64,000 bases of DNA. Origin: Allolobophora icterica. Taxonomy: Eukaryota; Annelida; Clitellata; Crassiclitellata; Lumbricidae. Each line of letters begins with the position of its first letter. The stretch's first letter is position 1. The position numbers were made by a program, and so were the translations under genes. The notes below the pieces were generated by a model. That model saw only the letters and a program-made list of their open reading frames with translations. It was not told the origin of the DNA and ran no database searches. The stretch covers positions 79,065,197 to 79,129,196 of the forward strand of contig OY744604.1 of the NCBI GenBank assembly GCA_963556255.1, written 5' to 3'. Positions 25,812 to 36,859 of the stretch are shown here, piece after piece.

Positions 25812-28800
25812 TTAAATAGTTTTCAATGAATAATGTCCATAAGCCAGCGTGCTTATACCATCAGCCGTTATCACTCGTTTGTCGTCGTCGGCCGACAGCG
25901 CGACCTTATTTACTTCTTCGGTGTAAATGTCGTGATGATACGATCTTATAACGTTCATTCTCCTCAACTGTTCTCTTCTCGTAAACACACACTCTTTGTA
26001 ATCTTCGTGAGTTATCGTTTTATTAACAACGTTCTTCTTGACTCCTTTACACTTCTTATGATCTTCTCCACCCATCTTGTACGAGTACAACTTCGACCTC
26101 AAACCTACGAATTCTTCGATCTGTTTTCCTGCTGCCTCATCTTTGAACATACCGATCACTTTCTTATTCACTCCGGTTTCGATACACGATGGATGATCTT
26201 TCGGATACTCACTCGTGTCGAACCTACTTCTAATGTCGGGCGCTATATCGGCGTAGAAGTCTTCGGTCTTAATTTCATAAGCTAGAGAATCCGTATCGGT
26301 GAATAAAAGCTTAGCCCTATCTCCGTATTTAGTCTTGATGTAATTATAATGAAATTCATACATAATCGTCTTGCTCAAGTCTAAAATACACATACCGAGA
26401 TATATAGGCTTGTTGTAATATAGTTTCGTACGTTTCATATGAATGGCGATTAGATTTTCATCAAAAATAGTTCGAGTGTCGTAGCTCGTTTTCGCCGCTA
26501 GTTTTATAGCTTGCTTCTCGCTGGAAACTAGTTTTATGTCTACTCGAGATTCTATATTTTCACACGTCTTCCCAAACACACTATTATTCATTAGTTTGAA
26601 AAAGTCTTTCTCGAAATCGTTGGTAGCTCTAGTCCTCAGGCTGGTATTTAGATCGATATAGGTTTTCAACCAGGCACTTTCTTCAAACTTAATTCCACGA
26701 TGAATTTTGGTTATCTTCAAACCTAGGCTTTCGTACAGCTTTAAATTTTCATGATGGACTATGTACTTTACTTTATCGTTCAGGTTTGGAATGAGTTTAG
26801 GTACAGTCGAAAATTCGGGTGTAATATTCTCAGGGGCAAGAGGGTAGTCGTTGTGAAGATCGTGCAAATCTCTATGATATTCCAAGTCCACTTCTAATAT
26901 ACTCGGCGTTGATCTCCAGTCGTTTAGCTCATCATTACCCATCCACTTGAACCCGTGAGTTGGTAGATTCTTACACATAGCCCCTCCATACAAATTGTTA
27001 GCGTCTAAATAGGTTATAAATGATGAAGGCTTGCTGTCATCAAACGAGGGTATGTACTTATTGTTTGCCTGCCCATAACGATGTGAAATTGTGCTAACAC
27101 CGCCTCTTATCCAGTGTTTAACCATTAGTATCATATCGTAATCGCTCAACAACTCCAACTCTACTCCAGTCAACTTTAATGCGGCGTCCCAAGCAAGCCC
27201 TGGAGAAGTATAATACCAAGCGGGGTCTAGACCATAGTTCTCGCAGCACACGTCTCTAAAATTCTCAAACACGTCGGCGAGCAGGAGAACATCGGACAGG
27301 TTATATAAATCGTGATATTCTCTGAACGTTTTAAATCCGAATTCGTTCCATACCGCTAGTGCATGGTTGTAGTCTTCATCGCTAATGTCCGAGTCGTTAA
27401 GTCTCGAATAGAATGCTGACTTCGGTGGTAGTTCTGTTTCGTTCAAGCGATCGATAGAATCGACGTAATCGTAAGCATACGCTCCTTTTCTAAACAAGAG
27501 ATCGAGCTGATTACCAGAGTAGTGCTTGCTTATATTTTTACACTGGTCTTTACTTAGGTTCCTCGATAATGCGTCGAGACTCGAAGCCATAAATCGAAAA
27601 CTATCGATGAAACGTAATTCATGTTTAACCTCTACTTCCTTATCTTCTTTACCCATAAACTTATCAACTACAACTTCTCTGCTAAATGAGATGTACTTCT
27701 CTTCATTGCAAGGAATGCAGTTAATCTTTTCGTTATCATCGCCTCGTAGTTTCTTTACGAATAAATGACTGTCGTATCCGGATAAATTATGTAGCAGTAC
27801 CGGGATAAACTTAGGGACTCTATAGCGTAGATTACAAATTGTATGAGCGGCTCCTCTATATTTTCCAGTTAAATGACAGTGGTCTCGAACTCGATCATCG
27901 CCTAGTTCGCCTTCGCAAATGTGGCAAACAGTAGCCGAGTCGTATAGCTCCTTGTCTTCCTTCCTGAATATCATGTCTTTTGGAAATTTAAATCGCTTGT
28001 AAATATCTTTTATATCATCTATAAGAGTGTCTACAAATATCTGCGCTACATCATCGTCTTCGTTCTTCGCTGTGAATATTACGGGGGCTCGCGAATATAA
28101 GTCATCATCGAAACATTTTATGTAATAACAGAAAGAACTTGGAACGTGTTTTTGGTATTTGTTGGTGTAGGACGTGTTAGGATCTGGTTGACATGTGTCT
28201 ATAGGTTTAATAAAACTTTCGAAATCGGCGTAAACTACAAAGGGGACCCTCATCTTTCTATAATAATTTTTAAAACTCAACATAGTTCCTGGTTCTGGAA
28301 GTTCTATCTTTTGCACCTCGTGTTGGGAACAGTACTCGGTGTGTTTATGAAGCGAACCTAGCTCTCTATATCCCTGCAAACATCTTTTACAATAGTGCAT
28401 CGAATTTACAGATTTTTCTGTTCGTGCCGCCATCATTCTATTAAAGTTCTTGATCCAGCAATAATGCTTCTTTTCTCCGTCGGAAATAAGCAGTAGATCT
28501 ACACAGATATCGCTTTCGTGCTTCGATATATATAATGGATATACATCCTTTTCATAGCCGAATACGTTAACGCTAACGTTATTATGACGCTCAAACTTAT
28601 TTATTACGTTAGCATCAGCAGCGACTGGGAATTCAATACCACTCCAATCGAGTTTCTTAGATTGTTCTTTTAGATCTCTAGTGATTCTTTCTGGGTGGTC
28701 ATCTATCAGGTTCAGCGCTCTAGTAACGCACCACTTGAAACATTCATCGTCGTTGTTTTTCAGGTTAATAATAGCCTTTTTATTGGCTAAATACTCGGGA

Positions 28801-29678
28801 AGCGGAATATAAGAACTGCCTTTCAATGGCTTATATACCACTGTATCGATATCCAACTTCATAACGGTTTTAAACCTCCAATTACTACCTCTCATCTGAA
28901 AACTTGCCATGCTCTCCTTAATTTTATCCACTGCGTTGCTATATATTTCACACACGTCGGTTGCGTCTAAAATGATATCGGTCTTTGATTTAAAATTAGG
29001 TTCGGCTTCGACTTCTTCCCCAGATTTAATATCTACCTTCTTCATTACGCAATTAAGATTGAATTGAACTTTTACCCCACGATTTTTCGCTAACAGACTG
29101 ACTACCTGAGGTCTTACGGCATTAAGAAAAGACGTGGCGTCGATTCCACCGAATCCATCGATCGTGTATCGCTTAGTAAAACCCTTAATAGCTTTCGCGG
29201 TCTCTCGGATTTCGAACTTGTTTTTATTATTTTTACTGAAAATACTCGAAACCCTCGACTTCAACGATTCCAATTTATCGTTGACGGTCTTTTCTATTTG
29301 AGGAGGCACGTAACTAATCAACCAATCTGAAAAAGAATTAATTTTAGACCTCACCTTATTCCCCATTTCAGTCAAAACGTTTTGGCTGAAACGAGATTTC
29401 CAAGTATTAGACGGAGGCGTATACTTACCCGGAGTAAGCGTTGGAACCTTAATGTCTGGAACTGGAGCGTCTAGCGGGTTGCTCGCAGACCTCGGCGACA
29501 TTAATGCTACGAGTTCCGCTTTTCGCAGTCTCGAATAACCAACCATACCTCTCTCTCGAGCGATATTTTGTAGTTCTTTGACGGTCTTCGTCGAATAGTC
29601 CATTTTATTAAGGACATTTATTCCTTTAGGTGATTTCTTGAAATCAGTTCGAGTATCCATTTTATTATGGACATTCAT
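25812..29678 (-). CDS. POLB: Protein-primed family B DNA polymerase
   Basis: A 1288-residue intact frame, the replication enzyme of the element. From the N-terminus: SAP domain (TVKELQNIARERGMVGY, about 28-60), a long region ending in a C2H2-like finger (HYCKRCLQGYRELGSLHKHT), and a proofreading exonuclease with ExoI VVYADFES (about 480), ExoII HNLSGYDSHLF (about 630) and ExoIII YNLSDVLLLADVFE (about 795). The polymerase motifs follow: A YLDANNLYGG (about 890), B LMNNSVFGKTCEN (about 1028) and C LLFTDTDSLAYE (about 1125). Insertions around A fit the protein-primed class. In-frame ATGs at 29678, 29660 and 29603 are possible starts. The last follows ATAAA directly and precedes the SAP domain, so it may be the original. 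Confidence 0.96.
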   Translation of the reverse strand: MNVHNKMDTRTDFKKSPKGINVLNKMDYSTKTVKELQNIARERGMVGYSRLRKAELVALMSPRSASNPLDAPVPDIKVPTLTPGKYTPPSNTWKSRFSQNVLTEMGNKVRSKINSFSDWLISYVPPQIEKTVNDKLESLKSRVSSIFSKNNKNKFEIRETAKAIKGFTKRYTIDGFGGIDATSFLNAVRPQVVSLLAKNRGVKVQFNLNCVMKKVDIKSGEEVEAEPNFKSKTDIILDATDVCEIYSNAVDKIKESMASFQMRGSNWRFKTVMKLDIDTVVYKPLKGSSYIPLPEYLANKKAIINLKNNDDECFKWCVTRALNLIDDHPERITRDLKEQSKKLDWSGIEFPVAADANVINKFERHNNVSVNVFGYEKDVYPLYISKHESDICVDLLLISDGEKKHYCWIKNFNRMMAARTEKSVNSMHYCKRCLQGYRELGSLHKHTEYCSQHEVQKIELPEPGTMLSFKNYYRKMRVPFVVYADFESFIKPIDTCQPDPNTSYTNKYQKHVPSSFCYYIKCFDDDLYSRAPVIFTAKNEDDDVAQIFVDTLIDDIKDIYKRFKFPKDMIFRKEDKELYDSATVCHICEGELGDDRVRDHCHLTGKYRGAAHTICNLRYRVPKFIPVLLHNLSGYDSHLFVKKLRGDDNEKINCIPCNEEKYISFSREVVVDKFMGKEDKEVEVKHELRFIDSFRFMASSLDALSRNLSKDQCKNISKHYSGNQLDLLFRKGAYAYDYVDSIDRLNETELPPKSAFYSRLNDSDISDEDYNHALAVWNEFGFKTFREYHDLYNLSDVLLLADVFENFRDVCCENYGLDPAWYYTSPGLAWDAALKLTGVELELLSDYDMILMVKHWIRGGVSTISHRYGQANNKYIPSFDDSKPSSFITYLDANNLYGGAMCKNLPTHGFKWMGNDELNDWRSTPSILEVDLEYHRDLHDLHNDYPLAPENITPEFSTVPKLIPNLNDKVKYIVHHENLKLYESLGLKITKIHRGIKFEESAWLKTYIDLNTSLRTRATNDFEKDFFKLMNNSVFGKTCENIESRVDIKLVSSEKQAIKLAAKTSYDTRTIFDENLIAIHMKRTKLYYNKPIYLGMCILDLSKTIMYEFHYNYIKTKYGDRAKLLFTDTDSLAYEIKTEDFYADIAPDIRSRFDTSEYPKDHPSCIETGVNKKVIGMFKDEAAGKQIEEFVGLRSKLYSYKMGGEDHKKCKGVKKNVVNKTITHEDYKECVFTRREQLRRMNVIRSYHHDIYTEEVNKVALSADDDKRVITADGISTLAYGHYSLKTI

Positions 29679-29695
29679 GCCTTTAAGCCCTTTCG
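29600..29695 (-). repeat. Tandem duplication around the polymerase start codon
   Basis: ATTTTATTAAGGACATTTATTCCTTT (in two halves) at about 29603 recurs as ATTTTATTATGGACATTCATGCCTTT at about 29660, offset by 57 bp, a multiple of three. Both copies contain an AATAAAATG start context. Confidence 0.75.
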
Positions 29696-29735
29696 TAAAA
29701 CTAGATTACTAGATACTATAGGAAATTCCTAACCA

Positions 29736-29821
29736 ACGTAATCACCTGATGACTCATACGATGGTCGTGACGTCACGTGGTTATTGCGTGGTTGTCCCAG
29801 AATAGTCTAAATATACCTACT
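29736..29821 (-). repeat. Polinton terminal inverted repeat, right
   Basis: Perfect inverted copy of 12909-12994, with the CRE palindrome at 29768-29775 and TGACTCA at 29750-29756. It lies about 60-130 bp upstream of the polymerase start region and could serve as its promoter. Confidence 0.97.
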
Positions 29822-29827
29822 GACCCC
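29822..29827. repeat. Polinton target-site duplication, right
   Basis: GACCCC, as at 12903-12908. Confidence 0.92.
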
Positions 29828-29903
29828 CTAGTCAGATTTTCTCAAACACTACAATTTACAGTATACCCACTGCTGATTTTACCACTACACCACTGATTAG
29901 ACC

Positions 29904-30525
29904 ATAGTACTTGTACATATACTTGAAACCTGAGTATACTTGTACTCGTACTTGAGACTTTACATACATATGTGACAAATGTTTTTAATGTGGAAAAAAG
30001 CTTATGAATAACTGATAGGCTTTTACATGCACCCGGATAAGTTACCTGTTAGCTTACGTAATCGTAATGGTGACCTTCAAATTCTAAAGCTATACCGGTA
30101 CTTTAAAGGTAAGCACAGGGTGCTAGCTCATTCACGAGCTCTGCGTCATGTCCAGAGATATTCAGTGGAGATCCGAACCCGTTGCCAGAGACCCAGAGGA
30201 TTTTTAAAGAAATTTTCACTGGTGGGGAATTTTGAAAAAGGGCATTTTCGCGCGTAATTTTAAGTCAAAAAGCACTGAATCAGAGAAAATTTTCTGAGCT
30301 GTGGGCCACAGGAATAATTACAAATAATTTATTTATTATAATATTTTATATTGTTTAATTTATTATTTGATGTCATAATTTAATTTAATATTAATTTAAT
30401 ATTTAGTAATATTATATAATTGCCTAATAAACAAGAAACATTTAGTACAGCCATTTTCTGCTTTAACAAGTACCTTTACCTGAATATGGTCCATTCTTCA
30501 TCAGTTGAAGCTTCCTAAGAGCACC
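29904..30525. other. Flanking sequence with one dispersed repeat fragment
   Basis: About 30100-30290 (GTGCTAGCTCATTCACGAG ... CGTTGCCAGAGACCCAGAG ... CTGGTGGGGAATTT) is related to 36430-36560 and 56300-56520. The rest is AT-rich with nothing recognisable. AAGAGCACC at 30517-30525 is the left duplication of the following LINE. Confidence 0.6.
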
Positions 30526-31008
30526 CCCTCAAAGTCCGACCCACACCTCAAAGTGGTGAGGGGGTGTTAACAGCCAAGTAGGGATTGCCTGCAGAAGCTA
30601 TACCATCAGTGGTGAAGGCGTATGCTGAAGTACCACCTAGCACCTAGGGCGCTTCGCGAGGTGGGAAGGCTCTGCAGGAACCCTGAAAAGCTGGCTAACG
30701 TGGGCGGCGAAGGCCTGGGCAGCAGCGGGTCTTGCATCGGAGATTAGGCGGAGGATTGCGTAAGCGACAACGGCTGATCAACGAAAGGCTGGTCTATGGT
30801 GGTATACACACGATGGACCTCCACTGCAAGGTGGAAAGGCAGGGGAATCTACCACCTCATTCTTCCCAATGAGCATTATGGACGGTTTTTTGCAGAACTC
30901 ATACCGGCTCGGACCTCGCCCGGGTCAAAAAGGTCCGCGTCATCTGTTGAGCAACCAGGGCAGGGGCGAAAAATCGGCTACTGGAAGAAAAAAACAACAG
31001 CGGCGGGT

Positions 31009-31790
31009 TAGTACAAACAAGGAGAACATTAAGGATAGGAACATGGAACGTGAGAAGCATGCTCCAACTGGGGAAGGTGCAAGTATTGGGAGAGGAGTTA
31101 GAGAGGAATAAAGTGGACATATGCGGTTTAGCAGAAGTACGGTGGGAAGGTCAAGGACACTTCACAACTAGTGATGGACACACAATAGTTTACTCGGGTG
31201 GGGAGCATAGAGGTCAGAGGGGTGTGGCGATATGGATAAGTAGGAAGATAGGAGGGAATATAGAGGAATATCGAACAGTGAATGACAGAATGATGATGGT
31301 TAGGGTTAATGAAAACCAAGGAACATCAGTATTATAGGCTACAAGTGTATGCACCTACGACAACTAATACTGAGGAGGACGTCAATCTTTTCTATGAAGA
31401 GGTAGCAAGGATGATAAGGAGAATACCAAGAAGAGACATTTTGATAGTGATGGGGGATTTTAATGCAAAGGTTGGGAAGCAAATGACGGATGAATATGCA
31501 ACGGTAGTGGGAAAAGGAGGACTGGGATCAGGAAATGAAGCGGGGGAAAGATTGGTTGATTTCTGTTTGGACAATGAACTGAGGTTATGCAACACATGGT
31601 TTGAGCATCATCCAAGGAGACTATATACATGGATATAACCGGATGGGATTACAAGAAACCAGATAGATTATATCGCTATAGCACAGAAATGGGCAGGTAG
31701 CATTAGAAATTGCAGGGTATACCCAGGAGCAGATTGTGACTCGGATCACAAGTTGATAATAGCAAAACTAAAGATCAAACTTATAAAAAA
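31009..31790 (+). pseudogene. LINE apurinic endonuclease domain
   Basis: Across two frames it reads RTWNVRSMLQLGKVQVLGEE, DICGLAEVRWEGQG, RGVAIWISRKIGGN, then QVYAPTTTNTEEDVNLFYEE, ILIVMGDFNAKVGK and ADCDSDHKLIIAKLK. These are the APE-type nuclease blocks: catalytic E in AEVRW, GDFNA and the SDH motif. The frame changes near 31310-31335 and a TAA interrupts after RLYTWI (31636-31638), so the enzyme is not made. It would have nicked the target for target-primed reverse transcription. Confidence 0.88.
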
Positions 31791-31797
31791 GTAAAAC

Positions 31798-32685
31798 ATG
31801 GAACAGACAAAAAGGTTGAATATAGAGGAACTATACGGACAGAAGGCGGAAGAGTACAATGTGGAAGTCAAAAACAGATTTGAAGAATTGGGGATGTGGG
31901 AAGAAGAAAGAAAACCGGATGAATTATGGGAAGATACAAAAACAATATTAATTGAGGCGGCGGGGGCAACTATTGGATACAAGAAGAAACAGAAATGTAA
32001 ACCTTGGATAACAAATGAAACGTATAAACTAATCGTGGAAAAAGGGAAGCAAGGACAAGAGACAAGGAGAGATACAGGGCACTGAAAGGAGAGGTACAGA
32101 AGAGAATAAGACAAGATAAACAACAACAAATTGAGGACATGTGCGAGGATTTTTAGGAATCCAATAAAAGGGGATACAAGAAGGGTCTACCAAGCAGTAA
32201 GGACTCTTACAGGGAAGTTTAGACCGCAGCTGACGTGCATAAAATCAAAAACAGATGAAGAGATTACAAAAAGAGAAGAAATAGTGGAAAGATGGAAGGA
32301 GTATTGTGAGGAACTATATGACGGTGAGGATGCAGGTAAAATAGAGGGAGAGCACGCAAAGGAACCTGCACCTTTGAGATCAGAGGTAGAACGCGCGATA
32401 AAGGAATCAGCAAGAAGCAAAAGTGCGGGGCCAGACGAAGTACCAGCAGAGTTATTCAAGTTCGCGGGAGACACGGCAACAGACAGAATGCATAGGATAT
32501 GTGTAGAGGTGTGGGAAACGGGGGAATGGCCAGGGGATTGGACGAAGTCAATATTCATACCGATTCCAAAAAGTGGAAATATGAAACAATGCAGGAACTA
32601 CAGGACAATAGCATTGGTATCGCATGCGAGTAAAATCTTGCTGAAGATCATATTGGAAAGGATAAAAAGTAAGGCTGTTGATTAA
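31798..32685 (+). pseudogene. LINE linker and N-terminal reverse transcriptase
   Basis: 31798-32085 holds the charged linker after the endonuclease. 32131-32685 holds the start of the reverse transcriptase (SKSAGPDEVPAELFKFAG, WTKSIFIPIPKSGNMKQCRN, YRTIALVSHASKILLKII). The two lie in different frames. The domain continues beyond the hAT insertion at 33502. Confidence 0.85.
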
Positions 32686-33493
32686 TCGCAGTTAACGCAA
32701 GCGATGAACGCGTTAAATTTTCTGGACGATTAACGCGATTAAAAAATTTAATCGCGATTAAATTTTAATCGCAAACACACAGTTTTGGATAGGAATTTAC
32801 AGAACACTGCTCTGCGTGAGGTACTGCCGAAACCAAAAGTCTTTGGCCGAGATTGGGCTTAATTCACTCAGTTGTATTGGGCGAACTCGTAGGCAACCAA
32901 AACAATTTCCTGTTAATGGCGGTGTAGACTAGTTATCCAAATGCGTCCTTTCTGTTAAAGTTTCTGTGCATGTAGTTTACTCTTCATTCGCATTATATCT
33001 TTTAGCGGGTTATTAATCATCTATAAAATGTCGGGGGAAAAGAGCGAGAAAGAAGTCGAACGATCTATAATGAACGTTCGTTTATTTTTAAAATGGCAGA
33101 TACGTAGGTGCACCTAAGACACTTGCAAAGTTAGCGCAGAAATATCTAGGGTCGGCAGCAACTACTGTTCCGTGCGAAAGACTGTTTTCTGCTGCTGGAA
33201 ACATTCTTAATAAGAAACGTTCATCACTCTCACCTGACAATGCGAACAAGTTAGTCTGTCTTAAAACTGGCTGAAACAGGACTTATGAAAAACAGAAAGT
33301 GGACGAACTTCGTAATTCTACATATATGTTAATAAAAACTGGACAAACATTGACGTTTTCTTTAAATTCACTGCTGTTTACTATCTGTAAACAACGATGC
33401 TCATGATGCGATTAATCGCAACATTAATCGCGATTATTTTTTTTTATCGCAAGATTGATCGCGATTACAATTTTTAATCGTTGAACAGCCCTA
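32670..33493. mobile_element. hAT transposon inserted in the LINE
   Basis: Termini TAAGGCTGTTGATTAATCGC and, inverted at the right end, TTAGGGCTGTTCAACGATT, flanked by a perfect 8-bp duplication ATAAAAAG (32662-32669 and 33494-33501). Both ends are packed with ATTAATCGCG-type subterminal repeats, likely transposase binding sites. A transposase remnant lies at about 33085-33275. Confidence 0.93.
33085..33275 (+). pseudogene. hAT transposase C-terminal dimerisation region
   Basis: Reads LAKLAQKYLGSAATTVPCER, then LFSAAGNILNKKRSSLSPDN and KLVCLKT before a TGA. This is the hAT dimerisation motif of ZBED-type transposases (SATSVPSERLFSAAGNI pattern). It is the last part of the protein; the rest is deleted, which fits the 824-bp size of the element. 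Confidence 0.88.
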
Positions 33494-33501
33494 ATAAAAA
33501 G

Positions 33502-34762
<1,261 letters not shown>

Positions 34763-34764
34763 CC

Positions 34765-36084
34765 ATCTCTGCATGTCAGTATGTCACAATGGACTAGATC
34801 ATCTCGCTAAAATTGTTTCTGCAAAGTTTGGTATACATACAGGATATCGTCCATTAATGCAGATATCCAAATTTGTCTGTCACTCCACGTCTTTGTGAAA
34901 CCTCGAACTTCAGCCTTCTCTTTATGTTCCTCACTTTGCTCTAGTTTATTCCACACAGCCTTGCAGCCATGACTGTTACCCAATATATAGCTATCGCATC
35001 AATTGTACCTGATGCTGAGCGAAACGTACTTCACGATGTCGAGGAAACTGTTAGGCATCGTTGAGCTTAGAATGAAGCAACTTCGTCTTATTCTTCGATG
35101 TACGAAAATATGTGGCTTTATGAGTTTTCAAGATTTTAAGCCAAGGATGCTAATCGCTTCCCTTCTCCCATTCCTTATGCAGTTTCTCTCGATCTTTAAC
35201 GGCACTGTGTGCTTCAAATTGCAAATGATCTACTGTTAACTTTAAACGATCTTCACCATTAGCTCTGACACCAATTGCGATGGGCACAGTGCCGTTTCTC
35301 AAATAACCTACTTTTTGGCCTCATCTATGTACTGAAGACACAATTTAAAAGACACATGCACACGCTTCTTTGAATCTTTAGTTGGGTCAAATATCTCTAG
35401 TTCATTGTTGTTCCTTAATAAACTATTCAAGTCTAGTTTTATTCCTTTGTAAAAAAAACACTGTTTCTTTTGTTCTGAACTTTAAATCGATTAACTGATG
35501 TCAAACTTGTCGGTTGACTAGTTGACAAACCTGCTTCGGCAAGTTGAATAGGGGTCCGGTCATGGAACGAGATACCTACATCAATCCGCCAACCAGGGAT
35601 TGTTTTAACGTGCAATGATACACAAAATGTGCAGTGATAAAAGGCTGTTAACTGCTGTTTGTGCACGAAAAGAATTCTAATTCATAATTATTTATGATTT
35701 TTATGCGCTCTGGCGCTCGCCATGTGCAGTGATAAATTTTCCTTAAAACATGCCCTGCCGCCAACTATCCAGCCTCCAGTTATTTAAACGAAAGTTCCGT
35801 TCTTTCCTAATTGACGGAATTATGGAACCCCATAATATGCCAGCACCATAGTCATTTCTAACACCCTATATAGTCATGGTCAGGTGAACGATCATTATCT
35901 TCCATGCGTGATGTAGTGTCTTTAGTTAAGTTAATAGTTAAGATGTTTCTTTTACTGTTGATATTTTGTCTACCATACGTGTGCATGATGTGGTGTCCTT
36001 GATTATGTTAATGTTTTTCGTTTACTTTTGACACTTTTGCCTACGAACAATTTAGGCCATCCCTTTCTCTGTAATATACTACTT
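34765..36084. other. Intergenic, no gene recognised
   Basis: Short open frames (up to 78 codons at 35003-35239) show no domain, and I see no splice-bounded exon. Confidence 0.4.
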
Positions 36085-36237
36085 TGGTGGCCCTATCTAG
36101 CGGGGTCTGCGATCCCTTCGGGGGTCTCCAGTGTAACCCAGGACATACTGTTTCATTAAGTATTATTGTTTCAATGTATTTTTGTTTCTCTGGATGGTTA
36201 CCGAATAAAAAACTGAACTGAACTGAACTGAACTGAA
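36085..36237 (+). repeat. CR1-like LINE 3' UTR with (CTGAA)n tail
   Basis: AGCGGGGTCTGCGATCCC...GGGGGTCTCCAGTGTAACCC followed by about 100 bp and ACTGAACTGAACTGAACTGAA. The same G-rich block and pentamer tail occur at 53925-54066. Confidence 0.7.
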
Positions 36238-36370
36238 AGATTTCACGTCTATACTGTGGCAGACTATTGGTGACCAAAGAAATATAAATAATAAAGATTT
36301 CACGTCTGCTGTGGCAGACTATTTTTGACCAAAGAAATATAAATTATAAAGATCTCACGTCTGCTGTGGT
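36238..36370. repeat. About 57-bp tandem repeat, 2.4 copies
   Basis: Units of AAAGATTTCACGTCTGCTG...GACCAAAGAAATATAAAT follow the LINE tail. Confidence 0.85.
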
Positions 36371-36429
36371 TTGCATTTACAGTATATCATATGCATAAGG
36401 TCACACAAATGACAAAAATAATTATTTGG

Positions 36430-36640
36430 GACTAAAAAGGGCACAATTCACTGGTGGAGAAAAGGGCAGGGACTGGTGGGGAATTCGAGAGGGCTGGTGG
36501 GGAATTTCCCCACCAGTCAACATGTTAAGAGACCAGAGAGAGGAGGCAGAGAAGCTGCTAAGACGGTTTCGTTGAGGACGACGAAACAACGGCTACTTAC
36601 TAGTCTCCTGCTTCTTCTCATGGCTAGATTTGCTGCATCA
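36430..36640 (+). repeat. Dispersed LINE-like repeat fragment
   Basis: CACTGGTGGAGAAAAGGG, CTGGTGGGGAATTTCCCCACCAG and AGACCAGAGAGAGGAGGCAG are shared with 30100-30290 and 56300-56520. Confidence 0.55.
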
Positions 36641-36775
36641 TTCATTCATCAACTCAGTGATAATGACTTCACTGACCGTAAACGGTCGGTGGGAAGATAA
36701 GACGGCGAGGAAGAGGACCGCCACGCTGCCTCAGGGCTAGTTTAAGGGACTGCTCTTCTTCTTCTTTATGAACTT
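36640..36775 (+). repeat. SINE 3' part (tRNA-Asp-like family)
   Basis: CACTGACCGTAAACGGTCGG ... GAGACGGCGAGGAAGAGGAC-like sequence, then CTCAGGGCTAGTTTAAGGG and a CTTCTT tail. It matches the body of the SINE at 58300-58578. Confidence 0.75.
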
Positions 36776-36859
36776 TCATCTGAAATTTAATGTTGTTTTC
36801 TTTCGCCGCAGTTAGGCCCGGAGCGATAATAAGTATGAGTTTTAGGTACACAATTTAAT

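Larger units (their letters stand above)
12909..29821. mobile_element. Polinton/Maverick (adintovirus-like) element, 16.9 kb
   Basis: It is bounded by 86-bp perfect inverted repeats beginning 5'-AG and by the 6-bp duplication GACCCC. It encodes the full core set of the group: protein-primed PolB, rve integrase with chromodomain, packaging ATPase, adenain-like protease, double-jelly-roll major capsid and single-jelly-roll penton proteins. It also has a PLA2 protein, a fiber-like protein, a dUTPase-fold protein and several small structural genes. The capsid genes make it a possible virus as well as a transposon. A LINE insertion (19733-21388), a nonsense codon (18019) and a possible integrase deletion make this copy defective. 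The identical inverted repeats argue for a fairly recent insertion. Confidence 0.97.
12080..29895. mobile_element. hAT transposon containing the Polinton insertion
   Basis: CAGTGGTGTAGT at 12080 and its inverted copy ACTACACCACTG ending at 29895 are flanked by a perfect 8-bp duplication ATTAGACC (12072-12079 and 29896-29903). Without the Polinton (16.9 kb) the hAT is about 0.9 kb, of which 828 bp lie to the left and 68 bp to the right. It retains the C-terminal part of its transposase (12322-12741). GTATACCC motifs recur near both ends and also in the MITE at 57172-57525, which indicates one related family. Confidence 0.9.

Noticed and set aside
25833..28361. Plus-strand frames opposite the polymerase
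   Set aside because: Antisense shadows without domains; the minus-strand polymerase explains the openness.
12908..29822. Polinton boundaries one base wider (87-bp repeat starting CAG)
   Set aside because: The additional C/G pair belongs to the GACCCC duplication. The AG start and 6-bp duplication agree with known Polintons.
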